Assembly: GCA_036345935.2 (NCBI GenBank)
Contig: JADWOT020001794.1
Span: 1-64,000 of the forward strand
DNA from: Taenia hydatigena
Taxonomy: Eukaryota; Platyhelminthes; Cestoda; Cyclophyllidea; Taeniidae
Direction: 5' to 3'
Length of the DNA stretch: 64,000 nt
Shown piece after piece: positions 26,435-38,322 of the stretch. Made by a program: the position numbers and the translations under genes. Below the pieces are notes generated by a model. That model searched no databases and had not been told where the DNA came from. It saw only the letters and a program-made list of their open reading frames with translations. The number at the start of each line of letters is the position of its first letter. The stretch's first letter is position 1.

Positions 26435-27600
26435 ATTTCCCATCACACCTTCCTGTCTTCTCGTCTTCCTGGAGTTTATTGTGATTTAAAAAGACCCTGT
26501 ATTTCTCAGCTAAAAAGGAATCAAATGTTGCCGTATACCAGCTCCCACGTCTCTTCCATTGCTGGCGATTTTGAGCCAAACGACATCAACAGTAGTAGAT
26601 TGCTATGTCATCGCAACTACCCACTGCAGAACTGTACCTTTCTTTATTCAACAGTGCACAGCAGGTATACATAAATATAATGTAGCGAACAATGAAATGA
26701 GTCTTCTTGGTAGAAAAGACTACAAATTTAGGCCGATAAAATGGAACACATATGAAAAAAAGTTACTGTAGATGTAGAAGAAATCATCACCAGGACCACC
26801 GACAATCCAAGCACAACTAAAAAAAGACAGTATTTAATCTGGACGCCCAGAAAATGATGATTGGAATGCTGTTAAGTCTAACAAAGCAATGCGGAAGGCT
26901 ACTGCATCCGTGCTGTAATTTTGCCGTTTGCGGTAATGTTGGAAAACAATGAGATTTCAAGGTAACAAAGAGATTTAGATGAGTTGCATTTTAGAATTGA
27001 AAAGCTTAGCCATCTGAGAGGAAATTAAGAAATTCGGTCATTGCAAATACTATTTACTATGCAACCACCGATCGTGCAGACGAGGAGTAACTGCACGTGT
27101 TTAAAAATCAAGGAAATCTAACATTGCCAATGTGGACTTTGGTAGGTGCGATGGAGATGATTATGCCCAAATAAAGCTTAATGTGTCAACTTACCAAACG
27201 ACGTTGCTGTTTGATTACAAAAGCAGCAGTTAATTACCACGAACATAACCTCCGATTACTCTACGAAAAATGATGTGCGTGAATATAATGACTAAACAAG
27301 AGTGGATTCTCGACACGTCAGATTGTTTATAAGCGCAAAAGAATTAAGGTGAGGCCATGGTGCAAAGAGGATCGCAAACTAAAGGCAAAGTGTCTAGCAG
27401 TTGTGCGTTTAAAATAAAAATCAAAGAATCGCAGTGAGATGCGCATTTAGGTGTGGTCTCTGCAGGTGCTCCGATGCGGGCAATTGTCACTCAGTTTTGC
27501 ATCAGAGTTAGTTTTGTAACTGGATTGAAATGGAACTACAGAATTTGCTCCCCTTTTAGTCAGGAGCTAACACAAAAGTAGTAGCTTTGCCATATTGGCC
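26435..27600. other. Possible 3' end of the downstream secreted-protein gene
   Basis: On the minus strand this follows the last well-supported exon of the gene at 27666-29762. Acceptor-like sites near 27604 and 27390 open only 10-15 codons before a stop, so the true terminal exon is unresolved. No independent gene is seen. Confidence 0.3.
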
Positions 27601-27665
27601 TGCCTAGTTGGAAAGGCGCAAGAACATAAGTGGCGTCAAGAAAACTCAGCGAAATAAGCGCTTAC

Positions 27666-29762
27666 CCATATAAGGCGTCGAGGCCGGTAATGGTTTTATG
27701 GGTGCTGCCGTGGTCGTATCTCCTAAAGCAAACATTGCATGAATTGCATTTATTACCATTAGGATTGACTAATTAAAATTGTGAGGTTGTCACACAATTG
27801 CTTAATTTGTTGGTTTTGAGGCATATTTATGGCTAATTACCTAGATTTTACAAAGCCTTGGCTTAAATGCCATGCCTACTGACAAACTCACTTACTTTGT
27901 GCCCCTCCATATTCTGAAATGCAGAACACAACATAAAGATCCTGAATAGTTAAGCAAGTGGTGGTGGGACCTAAAGACAATCATGGACAGCACGAATTGC
28001 AGTAAGGTCGAGTGGAACGGCTCACTTAAAAAAATAATCACTTGGGAGAAGTTACATGCTCGCGAGGCTTACGATTGCATTCCTTCACTTCAGGTGATGT
28101 TCCATTCTGTGTGTAATCGATGGTCACTGTCAAACGCGATTCGCTTGCCACCCACGTGAAAGTGTCATTTTTAGCGTCGGTCCGTGGGGAGAATGTTCCA
28201 TAAAATATCCTCAAGTCTAAGGCCTTGTCTTCCATCATGCTGACTGACGAAATTAAGAACCATCATTCGTGTTAGCAAAGGTGCATCAAGTGGTAGTAAA
28301 TTAAAAGAATGTTTTAAATAAATCCGCGAGTTTCGCGTGCAGATCTGTGAGAGAAAATATTTGCTTCCTCACTTTGCTTTCTTTTATTATCTGAGCTTCT
28401 TCATTAAAAAATAATTGTCCATAAAATTTCTCTTAGCACACAGATTTCCAGGACTTACTGCAGGAGGGGTGGCCTTGGTGTAGAAGCTTAGCCCCTTTCC
28501 AAAGGCAATTTTTTGATTCACTTATGTAAAGTGTGGCCTATTTTAGAATGCATGCAATATTTAATCGAAAAGTACTGCAGAAAATATGTAAAATGAACAA
28601 TAGATTGTCTGGAAACTGAACAGCCTACCAATCCGTCGCCCTTTGCTCCTTGAACACCAAAATTTGCGTAAAAAGGCCGCCGCCCTTTGACAAATCGTGA
28701 AAATGGGAACGACGTCATTAGATCCACACCACCTAACATTTGAACAGAGAAAGATGCATTGCCTATCTCGAATTGCTTCAAGGAATTTCAATGACTGGAC
28801 TGCTAATGCATTATAAATAGTGTGATACCTGGTTTGGGTGCTGGGAACTTGCAATTCGGCACAAAGTACGTGGTTGATATCAGCTTCGGGTAGTTACCAA
28901 AGTCTTCGATGGTGAGGCTAGCTTTTTCTAGAATAAAAACAATGCTAGTGAATTGAAGATATAGAAAATGCATTTATTTGGATCACAAACTGACTCCTGT
29001 CGAGTCAAATGCCAATTTGCATTTTGACTGGTTTACATTCTAAGACTGCACTCTACTATCATTCAGGGTGCGATGGTTTCTTTCTTTTTAAGGTGTCATT
29101 TGTTCCATTTTTTTACAACTAGCAAGCTAAACAATCTGCTTACATTTGGGTGACATTGCCTAGTAAAATGCTAGATGTCTGATATCTAATAAGTGTATTG
29201 AGAAATAAAAGGGTTGGAATGAATAAAATAGTGGTCAAATGTGAGGCAGTGAGAGGTGAGCTTACCTTCGCTCCAATAACAGGGACTACCCCAATATTCG
29301 TCATAGGCCACACACCTGTAACACTTGATAAACATCTTGAGGACAGCTGTTGAGGTGTACACTACGGGGGGGCCTAAATGCAACAAAAGTAATGCTGAAA
29401 GCTGTGGCCAATCAGCACAATGCTAGTCTCGACCTCTGTGTACCCGAAATGCATTTCAGCATGCGTAATTAAAAATTGTGTACCCAATAAAGCACAGCAG
29501 CTTACCTACATAGGTCTTCTTGTACTCGTATTCTAATGGATATGAGACTCCGAACGGCTTCCCAACAACACGGGAGCCCCACAACCTGGGGCCTGTTTCG
29601 CCTTTAAAGAGAAAGTCATTAGGACAATCCTTCTATCCTGGCATTGACGCTCTCAAAATGGAGGAAAGGCGAACAGGAAAGGGGACCAGAAATGAGGAAA
29701 TGAAGAAGAAGCATACCTAAGCAGTAAGCTACACACAGCAGTGCTACAATCACTTCCAGCAT
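27666..29762 (-). CDS. Secreted protein with symmetric phase-1 exons
   Basis: Seven minus-strand exons join. E1 29762-29717 encodes MLEVIVALLCVAYCLG, a signal peptide. E2 29601-29506 encodes ETGPRLWGSRVVGKPFGVSYP... E3 29373-29266 holds KCYRCVAYDEYWGSPC. E4 28927-28829 holds LTIEDFGNYPKLISTTYF. E5 28762-28658 holds NASFSVQMLGGVDLMTSF. E6 28243-28073 holds ALDLRIFYGTFSPRTD and TVTIDYTQNGTS. E7 27722-27666 is a Thr/Pro/Ala linker, DTTTAAPIKPLPASTP. E2, E3, E4, E6 and E7 have lengths divisible by three, and all junctions can be read in phase 1. Donors are mostly GTAAGC. The E5 boundaries are weaker (donor GTGTTC; an alternative GTAGGC at 28628 would break the phase). Known portion is about 230 residues with five or so cysteines and an N-glycosylation-type NGT. 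The C-terminus is unresolved; the Thr/Pro stalk suggests a membrane or GPI anchor. No family is assigned; comparison with tapeworm secreted antigens such as GP50 is a testable guess. Confidence 0.6.
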
Positions 29763-29797
29763 GATATGTGTCGATTCCCTTGGTGCTGTCTCCGTGA

Positions 29798-29837
29798 CTT
29801 TATAGACGTCCCACACTGACCTCGTAAAGCTGATTGG
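29798..29837 (-). promoter_or_regulatory. TATA and CCAAT elements of the secreted-protein gene
   Basis: On the minus strand a CCAAT pentamer (29837-29833) is followed by TATAAAG (29804-29798) and then, about 36 bases on, the ATG at 29762. The spacing leaves room for only a very short 5' leader. This favours 29762 as the start codon over the in-frame ATG at 29816, which lies upstream of the TATA box and would bury the signal peptide. Confidence 0.55.
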
Positions 29838-30186
29838 TTCCCCTATTGCAACACAATCGCCACAACTATGAGGTTTCCGTGCTTTAGCAAAGAGGCAGAT
29901 TTGTAAGCACGAAAGCCATAAACGCCTTGTTCATTCATTGTATCTAGGCTATGTGGATAGGTTTAGCTTAGTTTTGCAATGTACTGAGGTAGAGGAACGT
30001 CGCCTCATCCTACCAACGTAGAAAATCATTGCGGTGTCGTATAACAAGAAATTGGAAGGTAGTTACATAAACAATGTGCTGATTAGAAGGAGATGTGCAC
30101 TAAGGCGGATTAATATTTAAGGTGGGAAATTTTAAATTGAATAACCTTACATGTAAGTGAGCACTGTTTGTTAACGTTGCTTTTAC

Positions 30187-30321
30187 CCTTGTGTGAACTG
30201 ACTTCAAGCAGGTCTATTTTTACCCCTTTTAAGCACTGTCCGTTGAAAATCTCGTTCATGCGAGTAAATGTGCTAAGATAAGCGGGATTTAAGAGACCAT
30301 CAGGTGATGATACCACATAAA
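30187..30321 (-). CDS. Orphan phase-1 exon upstream of the secreted-protein gene
   Basis: Between an acceptor (TGCGTAG) and a donor (GTAAAAGC) lies a 135-nt open segment that starts and ends in phase 1, encoding VVSSPDGLLNPAYLSTFTR, then MNEIFNGQCLKGVKIDLLEV. Phase, strand and size match the exon style of the gene beginning 425 bp away at 29762, but there is no room for its remaining exons before that gene's promoter. It may be a relic of a neighbouring paralogue or an exon of a longer upstream gene. No similarity to E2-E7 was obvious by eye. Confidence 0.3.
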
Positions 30322-30449
30322 CTACGCACAAAATGTCAGTGTAGCGACTGCTTTGGTTTTACCATATCCGTGCGCATTTATCTTATCGTTGATCAAGCAA
30401 TGTGGTTTGAGGCTTCTATCATATGCGATTGTAAATATTTTCTTCATTC

Positions 30450-31335
30450 ATATATTATTTAGATCAGTACTCCACAAACGATTAAGAGAAGGTTTCATGG
30501 CGAGAGCTCCTATTACTTCTAATTTATTTTCTGGAGTGTGCGACAGTTGTAATCTCAATATTGCGCTTATGCACTTCTGCAAGTTTATTAGGCTGCGACT
30601 GGTTGCACTGTCAACGGGCGTTGCAGCGTGACACTTTGGTTTCATTTATTTGTGCCATCAACGCGTGAAACAGTCTCGGTCTTCTAAAAAATAGGTCGCT
30701 GAGGTGAGGGTGTGATGTCGTCTCCGCACGCTAGCTTTAAAGAAATGAGCAGAAAGTGCAAAATGCCTGACTTTCAAAGCAATTCACCAAAACCCAACGT
30801 CCTTAATGTTGGCAGAATAAACTCCTCCATATCTAAAGGTAATATAATTCGTAGACTCCAAAAAACGGTCTAGTCTCAGTTTTAGCAGGGTTGGGGCCTA
30901 CTAGCCCCTTTATTCGAAGTCATTTCGCATTTAAGACACCCGAGCGTGTCAGACACCATCGTTTAAAAATTTCACTGATAAAGAGTATGCACCTAGCAGT
31001 GTAGACTGATGCTTCAAATAGATCGCCCACCGTGTTGCTTGATATCAACATGTTACAGAAACATACAAGGCGAGACAGTGACCGGTGATGAAGTTACTTA
31101 GTTCACGCTAGTGAAAGAAGCCCGTTCATCACCTCGCCTTAATATGTTGCAACTCATTTTTATTCTCTCTCACTTATACTCTCAAACTAGTCTTATCTCA
31201 CATTTGCCAACACTTCACAAACGATTTGGGCAATTTTAAACGTGTAGGAATCCTGTGCTTTCTAATTCTTCTCGAGAGTGTGCAATAGCTGCGATCTTAA
31301 TGTGGGGTTTCTTCACATCCGTAAGCTGTGTCTAA
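30450..31335 (+). repeat. Diverged local duplication
   Basis: About 30460-30600 and 31190-31330 share ordered matches in the same orientation: CTTCACAAACGATT versus CTCCACAAACGATT, TCTAATT, GAGAGTGTGCAATAG versus GGAGTGTGCGACAG, and a TGCGATCTTAAT-like stretch. The copies are about 740 bp apart. No coding potential is conserved between them. Confidence 0.4.
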
Positions 31336-31339
31336 GGAG

Positions 31340-32310
31340 CAGCATCAATAGAAAGGCAGAATGACATTTCCACCTAGTGCATATGTGTCACGAGCACCAG
31401 CAGTTGTGGGTTGCTTTAAAGAAATTCAGTGTTCTGAGGTGACGACGAGGGTGGAGTTGTGTGTTCGCACACAAAGACCCGCTAGAAACGTGTGGGTATA
31501 TGAAATATGTGTCGAGATCAATGCCGAACCACTATACCTTAGCTGCTAAAGTCAACAAAAATGGCACCTTAAGCTTACGAATCAAATAAAATTCATGAGT
31601 CTTTTAATGTTTGCTTAAATTACTCTTTATGACCAAAGTTCAAGGATGCGAAACCAAATTCCACGCTGCCCACCAGCATATTCTGGATACAATAGACACC
31701 ACAGTTAGAGACCGTTCTCATTGACTAAGTAAAGATTCGAATTATCGGATAGGATGCTGTGGACTTTTGAAGGAGTAAATTCCATTCTGGGAGAAGAAGT
31801 GATTCGCAACTCACACAATCTGCAAACCACTAATTATTAAATAAAAGTGGTGATTTGAAAAAAATTTCAGCGTGCGTGTTAGGAGGATGCCAATTATGCT
31901 AGAACCACTTCAAACTAGCAGTCATAGTTACGCCTTCGCAAATCACAAACAAACTTAGCAGTTGCAGATTGATTGCAGCTATTAGCGGTGCCACAAATCT
32001 GGGCCACGTGCTTCATTTATGTGTAACCGCGGGTTGCTGCAGCATCCATTACCTGCATTTTTAATAAGAGTACAGATGAAAAAGCGCAATTTTAGGGTCA
32101 CTGGCAAATCGCAGACTGAACGCGTCAAACCTACTCGTCTCTCAGCTATCTTTATTAACGAGTCCTTTTTCCTTATGCCCGCGGCAGTACTTGTATGCTA
32201 ATTAAACCAACACTGAAGCGATCGTCGCTGTGAGCAAAGCTATGAGGATTTTTGATACCGCATTTTGAACCATTGTCAGTTTCGTGTATGCAAATTAATT
32301 ATATTTGCAA
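31340..32310. other. Intergenic DNA, no gene recognised
   Basis: Only frames of about 60 codons and no motif. Confidence 0.4.
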
Positions 32311-32315
32311 TTCAG

Positions 32316-32567
32316 TTAGGCATCAATAACTGCTGACAAAGCCCAAAGTGTAAAAGGGAACAAAAGACTGCTTCCTCTGTGCACTATTGAATTGAAGGCA
32401 GTAGTATACTGCATTGGTATGCGAACCAGGTGACCCCACACCTCCTTCAGAGCGAACCCAATAGAACCCTCCCTCCGAAATCCTCTGTCACTCATGCAGA
32501 AGTGCACGTTGAAATGGCTCCCTGCTTCGCAGTTTATGGTCATCAGTGCAGCTTCGATCTGATGCAA
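32316..32567 (-). CDS. Possible terminal exon of an unidentified secreted protein
   Basis: After an acceptor-like TTATTGCATCAG the minus strand is open for about 80 codons (EAALMTINCEAGSHFNVHFC, then MSDRGFRREGSIGFALKEV). It ends in SSLLFPFTLWALSAVIDA and a stop. A hydrophobic segment of about a dozen residues right before the stop resembles a GPI-attachment signal or tail anchor. No upstream partner exon was identified, and the frame could be chance. Confidence 0.25.
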   Translation of the reverse strand: MHQIEAALMTINCEAGSHFNVHFCMSDRGFRREGSIGFALKEVWGHLVRIPMQYTTAFNSIVHRGSSLLFPFTLWALSAVIDA

Positions 32568-32569
32568 TA

Positions 32570-34925
32570 AACTTCACAGATTTGCCTTAAACCATGTTCC
32601 TGCATTTTGTGACGTTGACTGCTTATCCACAAACCTTCCTCCCTTTGACCTCAACCGTCCATTCCTTCCTTTGCTATCCCACTCAAACGCCCCAGTTATG
32701 TTAGCAGTGACCAATTTTCACGAATGAGCACTTTTTTCACGTGTGAATTCTGCATGTCTAACACGACAATGAGAAATGGCCGCATTCATGGCGAAGTCAG
32801 AGTTTAAGTGCCTTGCACCAGTGATCACAACCGGTATTTTGCCAATCGGACTTCATTAAAATTGTAATTACAAATTGAAGGAAAATGTTCGATAAGTCTG
32901 CGATTTGTCTAACCTCTACCCATACTCCAAAAACAGCCCCGGCGTTTGAACTATTTTGTAATTGGTTAGTCCATTTTCTGAGATCGTTTACTGTGTAAAA
33001 GTCTATTCATCTTTGTAGCCGAGAAAGAGAATGCGTGCTTGGATGGAAGCAGACTGAAGCAAACAATCTTCTACATTCTCCACGTCACGCTGTTTTAAAT
33101 AGCAGTCCAATTGAAGTCTGAACCGGTCCTCCACATGTTCTAAACCTCCGAGTCAGCTGGATTCTCTTTAAATAAGAACTTAATAAGTAAGCTTGCCTTT
33201 GCGCCTTTTAGTATTTACTTTCATTTTAATACTAAAAGCCTGTTCAAACCCACGAATTAAGCATCATTTCAAATGACCACAGCATTTGTTACAGTGCTGT
33301 TTCAATGAGCTTTTTAATTTAGGGTTCGTGAAGGTTAACCCCCGCAAGAGCCAGCTCTCCAAAACGATATTCTTCTCAAAGTTTTCCTAATAAATTGCAT
33401 TATTACCATAACCAAGCGGTGCTTTAACGCAATAGGTGAAACCGCGTTTTGTGCACAATTACCCTTGCTACGTGTTTACTTAGAATAGAGGGTAAATCAA
33501 TGCAAGAAGAGAGCAGGAACGTAATATTCTTTTGCATCTAACCATTATGGTTATGAATGTGTACAGTCCGGGACCTTTTGAGATTAATTAGAATATAGAA
33601 TTGGATAACACCAGGGTGGGATGCATGTTATGCATACAGTAGGGCTTACGATTGCTGACCAGACATGAGAGTTAGCTCATCTCGACGGTGCGACTGTAGA
33701 GATTTAGTGTGGTCCCGATTCCTCTAAGAACAATGACAAAGACCGTCAGCTGTTCAGAACTCATGCTTTGAGTGAACAAACACTAGTGTCCTCCGGGAAT
33801 CGGCTACGCAGAATCGGTAGTCCTACGAACGTCCAGATTGTTCAAAATTAGGCGTGCATGTTATTGGTACCATAAATGCACGCACGAAGTAGGTGAGTGA
33901 ACGTACATTTCATCAAAGCAGGCGTGTTAGTTGGGGTGAATAGATTACTAGCGCTTGTTGTCTGCTGTATGTGCTCATGGGATCTGATGTTTATTCCTCT
34001 TCTTTCCTTCAATTGATATCCATCAGTAAAAGTCTTTGATGCTCTCGAGTCTTCACTCCTTTTCCCACCTGCATGTTATGCGGCACATGCAGCGGTCAGG
34101 GGGAATAAGTGAGCAGTAGCAATGCTTGATTGAATGAGCGGGTGGCATCAGAATTCAATGGAGGCACGTATGGCATCGATACCGCTGCTAAACACAACAC
34201 TGATTGTGACGGTGGTAAGGGCCGTTGCGGTCAAGTGTCTGTTATACTTATGTTCTATAAATGTACCTTGTAGGTGAGAGAACGATTTCAAAATTGGTAG
34301 TGGAAGTATGTGGTTGCCTTCCTGATTTTGAGACACTGCCATCGTAAGTATTGCGATTCGCTACCCCACGTCCTTCCTGCACGTATATTATCGATGCCTA
34401 GAAACATCCAACATTCCAAAATGAGGTGTACCAGAGGAAGAATGTGGTCCGCAGTGCCAGCAAATAGATAAAGTGGATGAGAGCGTAGCCGTATGTAATG
34501 ATAAGCTTCATTCGTCTTATCGCAGTTGGATTTGGAGCTGTCTGGTGACAAGTGGGCTGTTTGAGTTGTATCGAAGACGTCCTGCGTAGGTGGTAGAGGC
34601 AGATCCTCCCTATGCGCCACCTTTTTTATGTAGCGCTAGGTTCGTTAGCTGAGCCGAAACGACCTATTCCACTGCACTCTGTCTTGCGCAATCTCAACTT
34701 AATCTACTCCATCTGAGCAAACCGTAAACGCGTTTCAACATATGCTAGGACAAGCGTAAGTCATCTTTAGCAAGCATTCATTACAATGCTTCTTAGGCAA
34801 TATGTGGAAGCGGTTACAAACAATTCCTTCCATCCTAATTTACCACCGGAAGTACTTCTATGCAATTATTGACCCTACATTCAATTCATTCAACCTTTTG
34901 ACAATCTCGTCAACAAATTTGTGAT
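32570..34925. other. Intergenic DNA, no gene recognised
   Basis: The 110-codon minus-strand frame at 34288-34620 shows no motif or persuasive splice context. No repeats noted. Confidence 0.4.
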
Positions 34926-34928
34926 TCC

Positions 34929-34947
34929 ATTCATTCATTCATTCATT
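34929..34947 (+). repeat. (ATTC)n microsatellite
   Basis: Nearly five uninterrupted ATTC units within an AT-rich non-coding stretch. Confidence 0.85.
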
Positions 34948-35950
34948 TTTCGGCCATCCTTCCCACATACTTCAATTCAACTGTCGTAACACCTACTCTC
35001 CATGCTCTATGGGCCAAGATGACTGACTAATGTTTAAAATAATGAGATTAATAAAATAGCTGTATTTTCGGATCTAGAAGCATATATTGAACAGGTTTAA
35101 ATTAGCAGCGTCAATTGGTGCCATTATTGTATGACGGAAAGTGACATGGAGACATTTCATTAGACATACTAATGTGGGCGTCTTCAACAGTTTTCCTGCA
35201 ACTGCTACATTGAGCTTTGCCCTTGAATTCATTATCACTATGGTTCCAATCCAACGGTAGGCTACAAGCTAAGTATCTGCACGCTGAATCATTCACTCAT
35301 TTACTCATTTACACCAGTGGCTTTAGTATCCAGTGTAGCCGTCCCACATGCCAAGGAATTCATTTTGCCTCGCATCCCAGAGTTTCGAGTGTGCTTGCAG
35401 ACTTCACCCATACACCTGCAGCCACTAGCTACTCCAAAATACGATGCTGATGGTTGGTTGAGTTAAATGTTGGCTGTTTCAGAAACCAAATCTTCGTAGC
35501 AAGAGACACCCGAAGACGACCAGCAACAATCGATTTTGGTGTGCTCTTTTACCAACTTTAGGAGAAGGAAATTTAAGTTCTCATGTAGATTATTGGTGTG
35601 ACCAGGCTATGAGTGTCCACAAAAGCGCACGTCTTCGCCGTTAAACCTTAGCCCTACAATAAAGTTGTGTGCGAATGTCACTTAACCAGTGGTTTTAAAT
35701 ACCTAAAATAATCAGCATTTTCGCCATACTAGCCACCTTAGGCTACGTGTGTTGAGGTAGAAGCTGCAAATACACACGCCTCCTGTCACCATACCATGGT
35801 ATCGGAATCTCCGTTTTGCACAGGGAGAGATATAGGGTGTGTGGAGTTGTGGAATCCTTGGTTTGTAGACCTGCTGCAGCGTGTTTCCTCACTGCATTTG
35901 CACTCACTCTCCTCTTCTGATTACATCGAACATTTACAGTTAAGGCCTGT

Positions 35951-36145
35951 TCACAGTTCTGCACTCCTCTGCTTTCTCCTCCATGCAAATGATGCTGCAC
36001 AGAACACGAGGGCATTCTTGCTTTTTGAAGCCCACAAGCGGTCCCACGTCTGTTTGTATCTGAAGACGTCTGGATTCCCAATGGTTACGGGTGCACCAAG
36101 TAGGGCATGACATGCACCTACAAGCCTCGTGGCATTCTGACTGAC
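35951..36145 (-). CDS. Candidate terminal exon, unknown protein
   Basis: Following an acceptor-like AATCAGCAG on the minus strand, 64 codons are open to a stop. The predicted peptide includes NATRLVGACHALLGAPVTIG and KQTWDRLWASKSKNALVFC. Composition is protein-like, but all three other frames here are also open for about 100 codons, so openness alone is weak evidence. No family recognised. Confidence 0.2.
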   Translation of the reverse strand, partial: VSQNATRLVGACHALLGAPVTIGNPDVFRYKQTWDRLWASKSKNALVFCAASFAWRRKQRSAEL

Positions 36146-36149
36146 CTGC

Positions 36150-37780
36150 TGATTCTCCAAGTGGTCCAGGGTTTTACGTTGAGTAGGTTTGTTCACTTAC
36201 GCCTATTTATGGTTTTTTCCGCCTACGACGCTCGAATAGTGATCTACAGACCCAGAGTATAAGTCGAATTCTTAAGAGCCAATGAGGAGGACCAGAAAAG
36301 AAGTTCAAATCCGATTATAGTTGGATGATGAGAATCAAAGCAATGCGCGCGCGAATTTGTAAAATCAAAAATTCGCAAAAAAAAGCTGGTAAATTCGATA
36401 TGCAGCTTAAAGAATAAATTTTTGAAGAAACGATATTTCAAGTTGAAGGCGACTCTGCCTGGCATCATTTACATGCTTAAACTGCTTTCATTCCCCGGCG
36501 GGTTACAAGGTGTAAAAGGTGATTAAACGCGAAGGGTCTTGTAGACTATCGAAGGAAGTTGGAGAGCTTCCAGCCCGACTTAATGAAGGAAATAATGAGC
36601 GGGGAAAGATTGGGTCGCAGAGCATTGGAAAGGCATTTATGATGGCAGTGCATATCCGATGTTATTAGGTTGTGGTATCTCTCACATCAGACAGTGATAC
36701 ATTCAAAAAATACGGTCTAGTCAAAATTAAAGTCAGTCCATCATCATCATCGGCCTCGAAAGATGCTCGTGTTAATGCAAATCACTCATTCTCCTCTTTT
36801 TTCTCAAGATCAATGTCGCTTTCTTATGACTACTCCTCTTCTCCTTTTGACCCTTCGAGCCAAAAAGCCAGTTGGTTTCGTGGATAGAAAATCCATTAGT
36901 TGCATAACGTCTATTCATTGCCGTTTTACCTAAGTCAAAACAAGATGGGCAAATTAGGGTTACTTGTAATATGCGATAATTTTTTTTATCAGCTTTGATT
37001 GGAATGGAGGTAAGTTAGTGGTTTGGCGCTGCAATTACATTCTGCAATCATAGCTGACTCATCTGACTTGTTAAAACAACTACCAGCCCTGACTTGACAG
37101 CCATTAATGAAGTAACGAGTAAGCCAGCAGGCCAGGAGGTAATCAAGCAGGCATTCTATCAATATCGTAATATAGATTTGCTATTTAAGCTGTGGAAATC
37201 CTGCTGAACATTCGGCGCATGTTGACGACAGATGACTCGCGAAGTCTTGATTGGAATCGAGATTAGGTGGTTATTTGGCCTCATTTGCCTTCAATTTTCC
37301 CATAGCCAGAGGAGGCGAAACCTCTAGCAATACATTTATTTAAGGCTCATTAACTGACCACAAGATGTCTTTTTTGGGCACTTACACACGGGAGGCGAGT
37401 TTCCTTTTGCATCAATGCCTCTGATCTACCCTATGTGGAAGAATGCTCAATGTCCTCCGGTCCGAACCCATGTCCGTCGCTTTCACTAATGTTAATGACA
37501 TGGAAGTGGACGAAGATATCAAAGCCGCTGCTGCGAATGATGGATTGGGATACGGTGTCATCGTCATCATAATCAAGCCCAGCATCGCCCACTCTAGGTA
37601 AATCTTCGCACTGAGCTGAAGACCCACCTTTTCCTTCTATCCGCTTTTTGCAAAACTCTGCAATGAGATCAGCAGCAGCACGAGCAAAAGAGGTAATGAG
37701 AAGTAAGAAACCGGCACTAGACCATCAATGAAAAGCGATAATTGTAATAAAGAGTCTTCACATCTACCCCAATTATTCTC
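36150..37780. other. Mostly intergenic; one weak exon candidate
   Basis: On the plus strand about 37437-37597 reads MLNVLRSEPMSVAFTNVND followed by MEVDEDIKAAAANDGLGYG and then a GTAAAT donor. An acidic, alanine-rich exon is possible, but there is no matching partner exon. The rest shows nothing recognisable. Confidence 0.25.
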
Positions 37781-37784
37781 CGTC

Positions 37785-38115
37785 TCATTCAGCTAAAATT
37801 CATGTTACCTAACTCCTGCCGGAAAACGCATGGACCACCATTGCCTTTCGTAATGCAAAACAACAATTATTCCAGGCACAGAAATAGGAATGCCCCTTCG
37901 TTAGCTCAATAGCAATAGTTAAGGGCGGGTCGTTAAATTCTCATCTATCGAGCATGCCCATCCCCACAGGCGTCTTATGTGTTAAAATTTAAGTCAGCCT
38001 CAACACTTTAATTTGGCCTGCCTAATCAACCCGGTACAACTGCATGCCATGCAAATTGAGGTCTTCTCTTTCTTTCTCGCAGATACTAGGGATCAAAGTA
38101 CACATGGAAAGGCAA
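37785..38115 (+). repeat. Dispersed repeat family T, copy 1
   Basis: Contains AATTCATGTTACCTAACT, GCAAAACAACAATTATTCC, GGGCGGGTCGTTAAA, AATTTGGCCTGC and ACTAGGGATCAA. The first four recur in inverted orientation at 43030-43335. The last recurs at 42100 and in inverted orientation near 45130. This copy appears to hold the left half of the element. Confidence 0.65.
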
Positions 38116-38322
38116 AGATTCACCTGTCTGCGTTTCCTTTTCTTGATAAATGATAAATGATGACTATTGCTTATATAGCGTGACCTATCCCTTACTGTTT
38201 CGCGTGATACCGCTGCATTATGAATGCTTATGGGAATTTAAAGCCAGCACCTCTGTTTCGGGTATTATTTCATTATTTATCGAGGCTTTCCCAAACCCAT
38301 GCTTGCTGTTTTCGTTTCGCAG

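Noticed and set aside
29763..29816. Upstream in-frame ATG at 29816 as start of the secreted protein
   Set aside because: It lies upstream of the TATA box and would place about 18 residues before the signal peptide.
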